From: an uncultured Bacteroidales bacterium
GTDB taxonomy: Bacteria > Bacteroidota > Bacteroidia > Bacteroidales > F082
Assembly: GCA_900317055.1 (NCBI GenBank)
Contig: ONFF01000009.1
Location: 177,397-241,396 of the forward strand
Reading direction: 5' to 3'
DNA length: 64,000 bases
Each line of letters opens with the position of its first letter. The first letter of the stretch is position 1. Position numbers and translations under genes: made by a program. This document shows positions 17,721 through 25,944 of this stretch, in pieces. The notes beneath the pieces were generated by a model that was given only the letters and a program-made list of their open reading frames with translations, had not been told where the DNA came from and searched no databases.

Positions 17721-20700
17721 ATGAAGAATATATTTCGATTTTTGTTAGCGGCGCTGCTCATCGTGAGCGCTGTGACTCCCGGAAAGGCTGAAATGTACAA
17801 GTATGGACACAATGGCAGTGGTCAGCGTGCCCAGACCGCAGCCGGATGTACGCCTTCGTCAGCTTTCGAATGGCTCGACATCAACAATGTCAGAACCCGT
17901 ATCAATGCGGGTGGTGACATGTGGTGGGACCTTCCCTCTGGAACGGGTTCCAAGTACTTCATTCCTGCCAATGGCTCGGCTACTTCACTGTATGCCGGCT
18001 CACTGTGGATTGCTGGTGTCGACGTCAACAACCAGTTGAAGTGCGCCGCCTTGCGTTTCCGCCAGGTTGGTAACGACTACTACACTGGCCCTTTGACCGT
18101 CGACGGCAAGGCCTCCATCACTCCTGAAACCTGCGCCAAGTGGGATAAGATCTATAAGATCACCCGCGCCGAGGTGGACGAATTCCTCGCCGCCTTCGAC
18201 CCCAATACGGGTAGACTGGATGAAGGATATCAGATGCCTACCATCATCAAGAATTGGCCCGCCACCCGTGCCGATGATGACCCGGAAGGCATTGCCAAGT
18301 ATTTGGCTCCTTTCTACGATGCCGACGGTGATGGTGAATATAATCCTGAAATCGGTGACTATCCCTACTATGACATCACCAATGAACTCTGCCACACTAA
18401 GATTTCGACCATGGAAGAAGAGCTTGAGGGAACTATGCACGGTTCCATCTTGGCTGACCAGGTACTAAAGGGTGACCAAACCTTGTGGTGGATCTTCAAT
18501 GATAAAGGTGCTGCTCACACTGAGTCGGGTGGTCAAGCTATCGGTATCGAAGTGCGTGCCCAAGCTTTCGCTTTCGCCACGAACGACGAAATCAACAACA
18601 TGACTTTCTGCAGCTATGAAATCATCAACCGTTCCACTTACACCTTGACGGGTACCTACTTCTCGCCTTGGACTGACGTCGACCTCGGTTTCGCTAAGGA
18701 CGACTATGTGGGCTGCGACGTTGGACGTGGTTTGGGTTATGGTTACAACGGTGCTTATATCGACGGTAGTGGTGAACCCGAAGCCTACGGTGCTCAGCCT
18801 CCGGCGATTGGTATCGACTTCTTCCAAGGCCCTTATATGGATCCCGATGGAATCGACAACCCCAAGTATACTTATGAACTTGAACTTGACCATTACGAAG
18901 TTGTTCCTGGAACTACCGACACTATCTTCTTCTATGATACCGTGAACCAGACACAAGTGGTTGACTTCAGCATCAATGGTGTGAACTTTGGCAATGGTAT
19001 CGTTGACGACGAACGTTTTGGTATGCGCCGTTTCGTGTATCACAACAATAGCAATGCTGATAATGGTGACCCCGAGACCGCTCCTGAATATTACAACTAT
19101 CTGCGTGGTATTTGGAAGAACGGTGCCAAGATGCGTTTTGGTGGCGATGCTTTCGCAAGCAGCGATGTTGTTGGTCCTGAGTGCGACTTCATGTTCCCTG
19201 GCGATTCCGACCCGTGGAACTGGGGTACCGGTGGTAATACTCCGAATGGTGGTTTCAACCAGAATGGTAAATACTGGACTGAAGAGCAGTGCGGCAATGC
19301 ACCTAACGACCGTCGTTTCATGCAGTCGGCAGGTCCCTTCACCCTGGAACCTGGTGCTGTCAACTACATCACCTTCGGTGTGCCGTGGGCACGTGCCACC
19401 TCTGGCGGTGCATGGGCATCAGTTGAGTTGCTGCGCGTGGTCGACGACAAGTGCCAAGCCTTGTTCGACAACTGCTTCAAGGTTATCGACGGACCTAGCG
19501 CTCCAGATTTGACCATCCGTGAGCTCGATCAGAGACTCATTATCTATCTGTCGAACGGTACGCTCTCCAATAACTATAAGGAGAAATACATTGAACTTGA
19601 CCCCGAAATTCCGACTGGTAGAACTGAACATTTGTTAGTCAAGAAAGATACTATTTGGCACATTAACGCTGAAGGCGACAGCATTTATCAAATCGATGAG
19701 GAATACAAAGATTCGACATTTGTTTACGACAGATACTATCGCTTTGAAGGTTATAAAGTGTATCAAGTGGCCAATGCCGAAGTGGGTGCCGACGAGTTGA
19801 ACAACAATGACAAAGCCCGTTTGGTGTTCCAATGCGACGTGCGCAATAATGTGGGTCGTCTGCTCAACTATGAATTCGACGAGTCGTTGCAAGCCAACGT
19901 CCCGAGCCTGAAGGTGTATGGCGGCGATGCCGGTATTTCCCACAGCTTCGTGCTCACTGAGGACAAGTTCTCGACGAGCGACAATCCTCGTTTGGTCAAC
20001 CACACACCTTATTATTTCATGGCTGTGGCCTATGCCTACAACAACTATCTGGACTACAATCAGGACGATGCTCTTGGTCTGCAAGGTCAGAAGAAGCCTT
20101 ATCTCGAAGGCAGAAAGAACATTCAGGTGTATACCGCTATTCCTCACAAGATTGTCAACGGTACTGTGCTGCAAGCCGACTATGGCGACAGCCCTGCAAT
20201 CACCCGTGTCGTTGGTGCTGGTAACGGCTTCAACGAGCTTGAGTTGAGTCAAGCTTCGATTGACGAGATTATGAGCAAGCCTATGGCCAATGATTCGACC
20301 AACCGTTTTGGTAATCCCAATTATCCTGCTTCGTATCATCCTACTTATGTTGCTGGTTATGGTCCTATCAATGTGAAGATTATCGACCCGCTGAATGTGA
20401 AGTCTCACAGCTATGAGTTGGTGTTTGACAATATGTATGAGAAATATACGCATAACATCACCAACAATCCTGACATTAAGGGTGACTCCGCTGCTCGTAT
20501 GGTCAACAATTGGTACTTGGTTGACTTGACCGATATGGATACCATCTTTAGTGACACCACTACGGTGTACGACAATGAGCAGATGCTCATCGACCGTGGT
20601 ATTTCTGTCAATGTCACCCAAGTCTATGAGTTTGGTCGTATCTGGGCTGGTCTGTATTATAATGATAAGAACGACGGAGATCCGTGGAAGGATTACTATA

Positions 20701-22271
20701 CTGTCGTTGCCCAAAACAACGGTGTGATTACTTCGTCAATCGAATACACTGATCCTAGCAATCAATGGATGAGTGCTATCCGCGACATCGATGTGCCTGG
20801 TTCATACTTGAACTGGATCCGTTCTGGTACGTATGTCGACATGAATGATGGTGGTAGTATTAATAACGACTATAACATGTCGTCAACCCAATATAATGGT
20901 ACTGGTAAGAGCCAGCCTTGGGACCCGAACGAGAATTGGGAAAAGATTGCCAACCGTTCGTGGACAACTCCTTTATTCGCCTCAGGTACGGGACATACTG
21001 GTGCTTTGGATCCAGGTCCTGTAGCTCAAGGTGGTAGTGTTGATAGCGCGTTTAAGAAGACTGTCAGTGTCGACATCGTCTTCACTGCTGATAAGAGTAA
21101 GTGGACCCGTTGCCCCGTTATTGAGATGTGCATGGATCCTACCCTTAGCGAAAACAATGTTAAGAGATTCTGCTTGCGTAAGCACGCTTCGGTTGACAAG
21201 GACGGTAATCCGTATATGATTAAGGATGAAACCAACAAGGACATTCCGTTCAACTTGTGGTCTCAAGCTGGTGATGCCCAATATGTCTCCAATAACCCAG
21301 AGGATCCGAACTTCATCGGTGCTCAAGGCATGGGTTGGTTCCCGGGCTATGTCATCGATGTTGAAAACGGCATCCGTCTGAATGTTGCCTTCGGTGAGGA
21401 CTCCTATTTGGAGGATCTCGGTGGTCGCGATATGATCTTCAATCCTGCCAAGGTGCAGAAGGCCACAGCTGAAGACGCATCAGGTGAACTTCAAGAGTAT
21501 GACCCGGCTATCTTCCGTGGTACGGATCGCGATCCCGTCTTTGGTGGTAAGCACTTTGTCTACATCTGGCGTATGGACTCCCTCCCGATGGTGAGTACGG
21601 CACCTTGGAAACAAGTGAAGAACTACGGTTATGACGGTGGTCAGCTGCTGTTCAACTCAATGAATGCTATTCAGAAGTTGAATAGTGGTATGATTACGAA
21701 CATGAACAGAAGCTTATACAAGCTGGTCATGTGGATTGGTATGCCGATGGGCATCGAAGGTATGGAATGGTTGCCTGAAGGCAATGAGTGCCGTGTCCGT
21801 ATCCGTCTGGCCAAGCCTTATGCTCCTGGCTATGGCTTCCCGTTACAACAAGAGAATCCGGATCTGATGATCAACAACTTGAATCCGAAGTACACCTTCT
21901 CGATTGATGGTTGGGATCCTCTCTTGAACGATAAAGAGAAGACAGAGAAAGACCTCAACCTTGTTACGGTGGTGCCTAATCCTTATTATGCCTATAACTC
22001 CTACGAAGGCAACGCACTGACCAATAAGGTGAAGATCATCAACCTGCCCAACAAGTGTATCGTTTCGATCTATACCTTGAGTGGCACGAAGGTGCGTCAG
22101 TTCCGTAAGGACAATGAAACAACGAGTATTGAATGGGATCTCACGAACTTTGCCAATACGCCTGTGGCTTCTGGCTTCTACTTGATTCATGTCAAGGATT
22201 TGACCAGTGGCAGTGAGCGTACCATCAAGTTCTTTGGTGCCATGCGTCAAGTTGACCTGAACACATTCTAA
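17721..22271 (+). CDS. Giant secreted protein with T9SS/FlgD-like C-terminus
   Basis: A 1516-residue exported protein: signal peptide to about residue 24 (VTPGKAE), then long beta-rich sequence with aromatic and Asp-rich stretches (for example DADGDGEYNPEIGDYPYYD). The C-terminus begins VVPNPYYAYNSYEGN and continues VKIINLPNKCIVSIYTLSGTK...WDLTNFANTPVASGFYLIHVKD, a FlgD-like Ig domain used as a T9SS signal in related proteins. Unlike type A signals it carries a 12-residue tail (AMRQVDLNTF at the very end). I recognise no enzymatic domain. Position between a TonB-type receptor and a PorV-like protein marks it as the probable client of both. Confidence 0.88.
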   Translation: MKNIFRFLLAALLIVSAVTPGKAEMYKYGHNGSGQRAQTAAGCTPSSAFEWLDINNVRTRINAGGDMWWDLPSGTGSKYFIPANGSATSLYAGSLWIAGVDVNNQLKCAALRFRQVGNDYYTGPLTVDGKASITPETCAKWDKIYKITRAEVDEFLAAFDPNTGRLDEGYQMPTIIKNWPATRADDDPEGIAKYLAPFYDADGDGEYNPEIGDYPYYDITNELCHTKISTMEEELEGTMHGSILADQVLKGDQTLWWIFNDKGAAHTESGGQAIGIEVRAQAFAFATNDEINNMTFCSYEIINRSTYTLTGTYFSPWTDVDLGFAKDDYVGCDVGRGLGYGYNGAYIDGSGEPEAYGAQPPAIGIDFFQGPYMDPDGIDNPKYTYELELDHYEVVPGTTDTIFFYDTVNQTQVVDFSINGVNFGNGIVDDERFGMRRFVYHNNSNADNGDPETAPEYYNYLRGIWKNGAKMRFGGDAFASSDVVGPECDFMFPGDSDPWNWGTGGNTPNGGFNQNGKYWTEEQCGNAPNDRRFMQSAGPFTLEPGAVNYITFGVPWARATSGGAWASVELLRVVDDKCQALFDNCFKVIDGPSAPDLTIRELDQRLIIYLSNGTLSNNYKEKYIELDPEIPTGRTEHLLVKKDTIWHINAEGDSIYQIDEEYKDSTFVYDRYYRFEGYKVYQVANAEVGADELNNNDKARLVFQCDVRNNVGRLLNYEFDESLQANVPSLKVYGGDAGISHSFVLTEDKFSTSDNPRLVNHTPYYFMAVAYAYNNYLDYNQDDALGLQGQKKPYLEGRKNIQVYTAIPHKIVNGTVLQADYGDSPAITRVVGAGNGFNELELSQASIDEIMSKPMANDSTNRFGNPNYPASYHPTYVAGYGPINVKIIDPLNVKSHSYELVFDNMYEKYTHNITNNPDIKGDSAARMVNNWYLVDLTDMDTIFSDTTTVYDNEQMLIDRGISVNVTQVYEFGRIWAGLYYNDKNDGDPWKDYYTVVAQNNGVITSSIEYTDPSNQWMSAIRDIDVPGSYLNWIRSGTYVDMNDGGSINNDYNMSSTQYNGTGKSQPWDPNENWEKIANRSWTTPLFASGTGHTGALDPGPVAQGGSVDSAFKKTVSVDIVFTADKSKWTRCPVIEMCMDPTLSENNVKRFCLRKHASVDKDGNPYMIKDETNKDIPFNLWSQAGDAQYVSNNPEDPNFIGAQGMGWFPGYVIDVENGIRLNVAFGEDSYLEDLGGRDMIFNPAKVQKATAEDASGELQEYDPAIFRGTDRDPVFGGKHFVYIWRMDSLPMVSTAPWKQVKNYGYDGGQLLFNSMNAIQKLNSGMITNMNRSLYKLVMWIGMPMGIEGMEWLPEGNECRVRIRLAKPYAPGYGFPLQQENPDLMINNLNPKYTFSIDGWDPLLNDKEKTEKDLNLVTVVPNPYYAYNSYEGNALTNKVKIINLPNKCIVSIYTLSGTKVRQFRKDNETTSIEWDLTNFANTPVASGFYLIHVKDLTSGSERTIKFFGAMRQVDLNTF

Positions 22272-22307
22272 ACAAATGTAATTGCTAACCGTAAATAACT
22301 TATCATC

Positions 22308-23396
22308 ATGAAGAAATCATTTAGATATATCGTATTGAGCTTCGTAATCCTATTTGGATTAAGTGCTCCTCAAGCATTTGCAGGAAACAAAGACCGTTCA
22401 GGCCAAGCTGGCGCTCCCGAGCTGTTGATTAACCCTTGGGCCGCATCGTCGGGCTGGGGCAATGCAGGCATGTCGTTCGTTCATGGCGTCGAAGCCATCT
22501 ACGGCAATGTGGCTGGCATCAGCTCGTGCCGCACCCTGGATGTGAACTTTACCCACACCAGCTGGCTGGTTGGTGTGGGTAATGACACCCGCATCTCCTC
22601 ATTCGGCTTCCTGGCTCGCGTGGGTGAGTCAAGCGTGTTGGGTCTCTCCTTCATGTCGTTCAGCCTCGGTGCAATCCCGATTACGACTGTGGGTAACCCC
22701 GACCCGAACACCTTGGGTACCTACAAACCTAACCTGATGAACATCAATCTGTCGTTCGCTAAGGCATTTTCCAACAGTATCAGCGGCGGCTTCAACCTGA
22801 AGATCATCAGCGAGTCCATCAAAGATATGGGCGGTGTTGGTGTGGCCTTAGACGCTGGTATCCAGTATGTCACTGGCCCCTTCGACAACATCCACTTTGG
22901 TATCACTCTGAAGAACATTGGACCTACCATGAAGTTCTCAGGTGACGGTCTCTCACTCAGGGTGTTCATGGACAACGCCAGCAACCAGCAGTTCACTATG
23001 CTGCAGCGCGCCGACGACTTCGAATTGCCCACCCAATTGAGCATCGCTGCCGCCTATGATTTCCTGTTTGCTGAAACCAACAGAATCACCTTGGCTGGTA
23101 ACTTCTGCTCCAACTCCTTCACCAACGACCAATTCATCGTCGGTCTGGAGTATAGCTGGAAGGAGATGTTCTTGATTCGCGCCGGTTACACCTACGAAAA
23201 CGGCATTTGGTCGAAGGAAGGCATCCTTTACGATGATGGCTGCATGAACATCAACCGCGGCCTCAGCGCTGGTGTGTCTATCGATGTGCCCGTCTCCAAG
23301 AAGGAAGACGCCATGCGTTTTGCTCTGGATTATTCCTACAGAGACACCTACACCTTCGGTGGTACCCATAGCGTGGGCGTGAGAATTATTTTCTAA
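22308..23396 (+). CDS. PorV/PorQ-family outer-membrane protein
   Basis: A 362-residue predicted FadL-like barrel: signal peptide ending QAFA at about 25, then the family hallmark near the mature N-terminus (LLINPWAASSGWGNAGMSFVHGVEAIYGNVAGIS, matching the usual A-x-G-x-G...A-x-Y-x-NPAG layout), and alternating amphipathic strands to a terminal aromatic (GVRIIF). PorV binds C-terminal signals of T9SS cargo at the translocon and shuttles them to the attachment complex; PorQ is a related attachment-complex protein. As this one is encoded in an operon with a single giant cargo, it may be a dedicated paralogue. Assignment to V or Q is not possible here. Confidence 0.88.
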   Translation: MKKSFRYIVLSFVILFGLSAPQAFAGNKDRSGQAGAPELLINPWAASSGWGNAGMSFVHGVEAIYGNVAGISSCRTLDVNFTHTSWLVGVGNDTRISSFGFLARVGESSVLGLSFMSFSLGAIPITTVGNPDPNTLGTYKPNLMNINLSFAKAFSNSISGGFNLKIISESIKDMGGVGVALDAGIQYVTGPFDNIHFGITLKNIGPTMKFSGDGLSLRVFMDNASNQQFTMLQRADDFELPTQLSIAAAYDFLFAETNRITLAGNFCSNSFTNDQFIVGLEYSWKEMFLIRAGYTYENGIWSKEGILYDDGCMNINRGLSAGVSIDVPVSKKEDAMRFALDYSYRDTYTFGGTHSVGVRIIF

Positions 23397-23423
23397 AACT
23401 GGTATCAGTTTAGAAATAATTTG

Positions 23424-23431
23424 TATCTTTG
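23424..23431 (+). promoter_or_regulatory. -7 box of the greA promoter
   Basis: TATCTTTG, perfect TAnnTTTG match. Transcription should begin near 23438, upstream of a terminator-like hairpin. Confidence 0.7.
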
Positions 23432-23450
23432 CAGTCGCAAACCAAAAGAA

Positions 23451-23480
23451 GACCCTTATTTCGGTAAGGGTCTCTTTTTT
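23451..23480 (+). terminator. Terminator-like hairpin in the greA leader
   Basis: Stem GACCCTTA (23451-23458), loop TTTCGG, stem TAAGGGTC (23465-23472), then TCTTTTTT. It lies downstream of the greA promoter box and 35 bases before the greA ATG, so it can act on greA's own transcript as an attenuator and release a leader RNA of about 43 nt; read-through from the PorV-like gene would also end here. Confidence 0.8.
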
Positions 23481-23514
23481 GCAACCTGCAATGAAATAAA
23501 TAAACATAATTACT

Positions 23515-23988
23515 ATGTCAGAAATCAAATACTTTACCCCAGAAGGGTTACAAAAACTGAAGGACGAACTTGACGACTTGATTCTTCGCGAACGTCCACG
23601 CATCGTGCAAGCCATCCAGGAAGCTCGCGACAAAGGCGACCTCTCTGAGAATGCCGAATATGATGCTGCGAAAGAGGCTCAGGGCCTGCTTGAAGCCAAA
23701 ATAGCCGAACTGCAAGACCTCATCTTCAATGCCCGTATCCTCGACGAGTCGAAGATGGACAACTCAAAGGTGCTGCTCTATTCGACGGTGAAGATCAAAA
23801 ACACCAAGTCGGGCATGATGATGACTTACGCCATCGTGCCTGAGAAGGAGGCTAACTTCAAGGAAGGCAAGCTCTCTATCAACTCGCCCATAGGTCAAGG
23901 ACTGTTGGGCAAGCAGGTGGGCGACATCGCCGAGATTCAGGTGCCTGCCGGCAAAGTTCAGTTCGAAGTTGTTGAAATTACCCGTTAA
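23515..23988 (+). CDS. greA: Transcription elongation factor GreA
   Basis: Rescues backtracked RNA polymerase by stimulating transcript cleavage in the active centre. 157 residues, the usual length. The N-terminal coiled coil (about 12-75) carries the tip GDLSENAEY with acidic Asp42 and Glu45 at the catalytic metal-coordinating positions; the C-terminal FKBP-like domain ends KVQFEVVEITR. The leader contains a terminator-like hairpin, suggesting autocontrol. A HIT-family gene follows after 11 bases. Confidence 0.97.
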   Translation: MSEIKYFTPEGLQKLKDELDDLILRERPRIVQAIQEARDKGDLSENAEYDAAKEAQGLLEAKIAELQDLIFNARILDESKMDNSKVLLYSTVKIKNTKSGMMMTYAIVPEKEANFKEGKLSINSPIGQGLLGKQVGDIAEIQVPAGKVQFEVVEITR

Positions 23989-23999
23989 TATCACAAGTC

Positions 24000-24392
24000 A
24001 TGGCTACCATATTCACAAGAATCGTGAAAGGGGAAATCCCTTGTTATAAGATTGCCGAAGACGAGCGTTTCTTTGCCTTCATGGACATCAATCCAGTTGC
24101 TGTGGGTCACACCTTGGTGATTCCCAAGCGCGAGGATGACTATATCTTCAACCTCGAGGATGACGAAATCGGTGCCATGATGGTCTTCGCCAAGAAAGTG
24201 GCTAAGGCCATCGAGAAAGCTGTGACATGCAAGCGCATCGGCGTGGCTGTTATCGGCTTGGAAGTGCCTCATGCGCATATCCACCTCATTCCCATCTCTC
24301 AGGAAGGCGATATGGACTTCAAGAAAGAACATGTGCATATGAGTGAAGAGGAGTTCCGCGAGGTGCAGAAGCGCATTGTGGAGAATCTTTGA
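24000..24392 (+). CDS. HIT-family nucleotide hydrolase/transferase
   Basis: Small cytosolic histidine-triad protein, 130 residues, close to the Hint branch that hydrolyses adenosine phosphoramidates. The triad is HAHIHL with His91, His93 and His95; the upstream part shows the usual PVAVGHTLVIPKRE strand. Co-transcribed with greA. Assignment to family is firm; substrate unknown. Confidence 0.93.
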   Translation: MATIFTRIVKGEIPCYKIAEDERFFAFMDINPVAVGHTLVIPKREDDYIFNLEDDEIGAMMVFAKKVAKAIEKAVTCKRIGVAVIGLEVPHAHIHLIPISQEGDMDFKKEHVHMSEEEFREVQKRIVENL

Positions 24393-24408
24393 TTTCACCC
24401 TGTTTTTG

Positions 24409-24507
24409 TTTCACGCAGAATACGCAGAATTATTGGAATTTATTTATGTAGAGACGTAGCGCGCTACGTCTCTATCTTTTCCAAGATTCAGCGAATTCTG
24501 CGTGAAA
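24409..24507. repeat. CACGCAGAA inverted-repeat element, copy 1, with central palindrome
   Basis: Terminal arms TTTCACGCAGAAT (24409-24421) and ATTCTGCGTGAAA (24495-24507) enclose a perfect 26-bp palindrome (24449-24474, half-site TAGAGACGTAGCG). No coding frame. The arms recur in the element at 25840-25926, so copies flank the Plug gene. Confidence 0.8.
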
Positions 24508-24533
24508 TAGTTTATAGTAATAAGAAATTTGAG

Positions 24534-24541
24534 TACTTTTG
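24534..24541 (+). promoter_or_regulatory. -7 box of the Plug gene promoter
   Basis: TACTTTTG, perfect TAnnTTTG match, 21 bases before the ATG at 24562; it lies inside the longer open frame that begins at 24529, which excludes that earlier start. Confidence 0.7.
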
Positions 24542-24561
24542 CAGAAACAATACTCTTTGCG

Positions 24562-25833
24562 ATGAAAAAGTTTCTTTTTTTGATGACCTTGCTTCTGTGG
24601 GCAGCAGTTGGTTACGCCCAGGATTTCGACCTGCCCTGTGGCAACCTCAATTACAAGCCAGAAATACAGACCGTATTGCTTTATGCTGACGACAACCAGC
24701 TGAACGACCCCATTATCCCATTAGAGGATATGATGGGCCGTTTGACCCTTTCGTTCGACATTATTGATGGGCAAGGCGAGGTACTCAACTACACCTTCAT
24801 CCATTGCAGCCACGATTGGCAACCCACTGATATGCAGCGTATACAATATGCCTCGGGCTTCGAATCGGATCGTTTGGACGATTATGCTTTTTCGCGCAAT
24901 ACCTTGATAGAATATGTCAACTACCACCTCACCTTTCCAAGGGAGGACATGGTGCCGCTTATCTCGGGCAACTATCTGCTTATCGTATATGGCGACGATT
25001 TGAACGATTTGTATCTAACCCGTCGTTTCATGGTGGTTGACGAGAAAGCCCATGTGGGTGCCACTGTGCCGCGCTATCCCGATGACCTCAACTACACCGA
25101 TACGCACCAGCAACTCAATGTCAAGGTGAACATGAACAACTATCTTACGGGAAACACGCAGCAGTATAGCTTCTTGACCATCCGACAAAACGGCCGCTGG
25201 GACAATGCCGCCGAAGGCTTGAAACCTACCTATGTTTATCCCGATTATATCTCCTTTGAGCATCATCCTCAGACGGTTTTTGAGGCAGCCAACCAATATA
25301 GACGTTTCAATACGAGCAACTTCTATTTCCAATCTGAAAACTTGGCCCACATTCGCCAGACTGACGAGTGTTTTGAAATCGATATTGCTACTTGTGAGTC
25401 GCGGGCGCGGTTGGCCTACACTTCGTATGAGGACATTCATGGCGAGAAATTCGTTTATGTGGAGAACGAGGACCTCGACAACTCAACTGAGGCCGACTAT
25501 TGCCGCGTCAATTTCTTTTACAAGAGCGAGGCACCGCTGACCCACGAGGACATCTATATCATGGGTGCGCTCAACGACTGGTGCTTCAACGAGAGTAACA
25601 AGATGACATATGACTATCGTTTGCGCGGCTACACCTGTTCGATGGTACTCAAACAAGGCTACTACAACTTCATGTTCGTTACCCTCGACCACCAGACCCA
25701 CGAAATCATGACCGACATGACGGCTGGTAACCATTGGGAGACTAACAATGTCTACAAGCTATATTTCTATTTCTACAATGCCCTTAAGGGCTATGATGAG
25801 CTGGTAGGTTATTCCACGGTGAATTCACATTAA
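24562..25833 (+). CDS. Type IX secretion system Plug protein (former DUF5103)
   Basis: Periplasmic-side protein that seals the T9SS translocon pore (SprA/Sov) when PorV is absent. 423 residues from the ATG at 24562; an earlier in-frame ATG at 24529 precedes the promoter box and lacks a signal-like start. Signal peptide 1-19 (MKKFLFLMTLLL...VGYAQ). The N-terminal domain shows features I associate with this family (YKPEIQTVLLY, FIHCSHDWQPTDMQRIQYASGF, YHLTFP, SGNYLLIVY), followed by the C-terminal part with IYIMGALNDW. Together with several T9SS cargos and a PorV-like protein this says the organism has a working T9SS, though the translocon gene itself is outside the window. Confidence 0.87.
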   Translation: MKKFLFLMTLLLWAAVGYAQDFDLPCGNLNYKPEIQTVLLYADDNQLNDPIIPLEDMMGRLTLSFDIIDGQGEVLNYTFIHCSHDWQPTDMQRIQYASGFESDRLDDYAFSRNTLIEYVNYHLTFPREDMVPLISGNYLLIVYGDDLNDLYLTRRFMVVDEKAHVGATVPRYPDDLNYTDTHQQLNVKVNMNNYLTGNTQQYSFLTIRQNGRWDNAAEGLKPTYVYPDYISFEHHPQTVFEAANQYRRFNTSNFYFQSENLAHIRQTDECFEIDIATCESRARLAYTSYEDIHGEKFVYVENEDLDNSTEADYCRVNFFYKSEAPLTHEDIYIMGALNDWCFNESNKMTYDYRLRGYTCSMVLKQGYYNFMFVTLDHQTHEIMTDMTAGNHWETNNVYKLYFYFYNALKGYDELVGYSTVNSH

Positions 25834-25839
25834 TCGTCT

Positions 25840-25926
25840 CACGCAGAAATCGCAGAATTATGAGAAACGCAAAGCGACGCAAAAATAGCAGCCGGTAGGT
25901 TCTGCGATTTCTGCGGATTCTGCGTG
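25840..25926. repeat. CACGCAGAA inverted-repeat element, copy 2
   Basis: Left arm CACGCAGAAATCGCAGAA (25840-25857); right arm TTCTGCGATTTCTGCG (25900-25915) running on to TTCTGCGTG-like ends at 25926. It shares its outer motif with the element at 24409-24507. It ends 18 bases before the priA ATG. Confidence 0.75.
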
Positions 25927-25944
25927 CAAAAAAGACCTATTCCC

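Noticed and set aside
24529-24561. Earlier ATG for the Plug protein
   Set aside because: It lies upstream of and across the TACTTTTG box, and the resulting N-terminus would mask the signal peptide; ATG 24562 fits.
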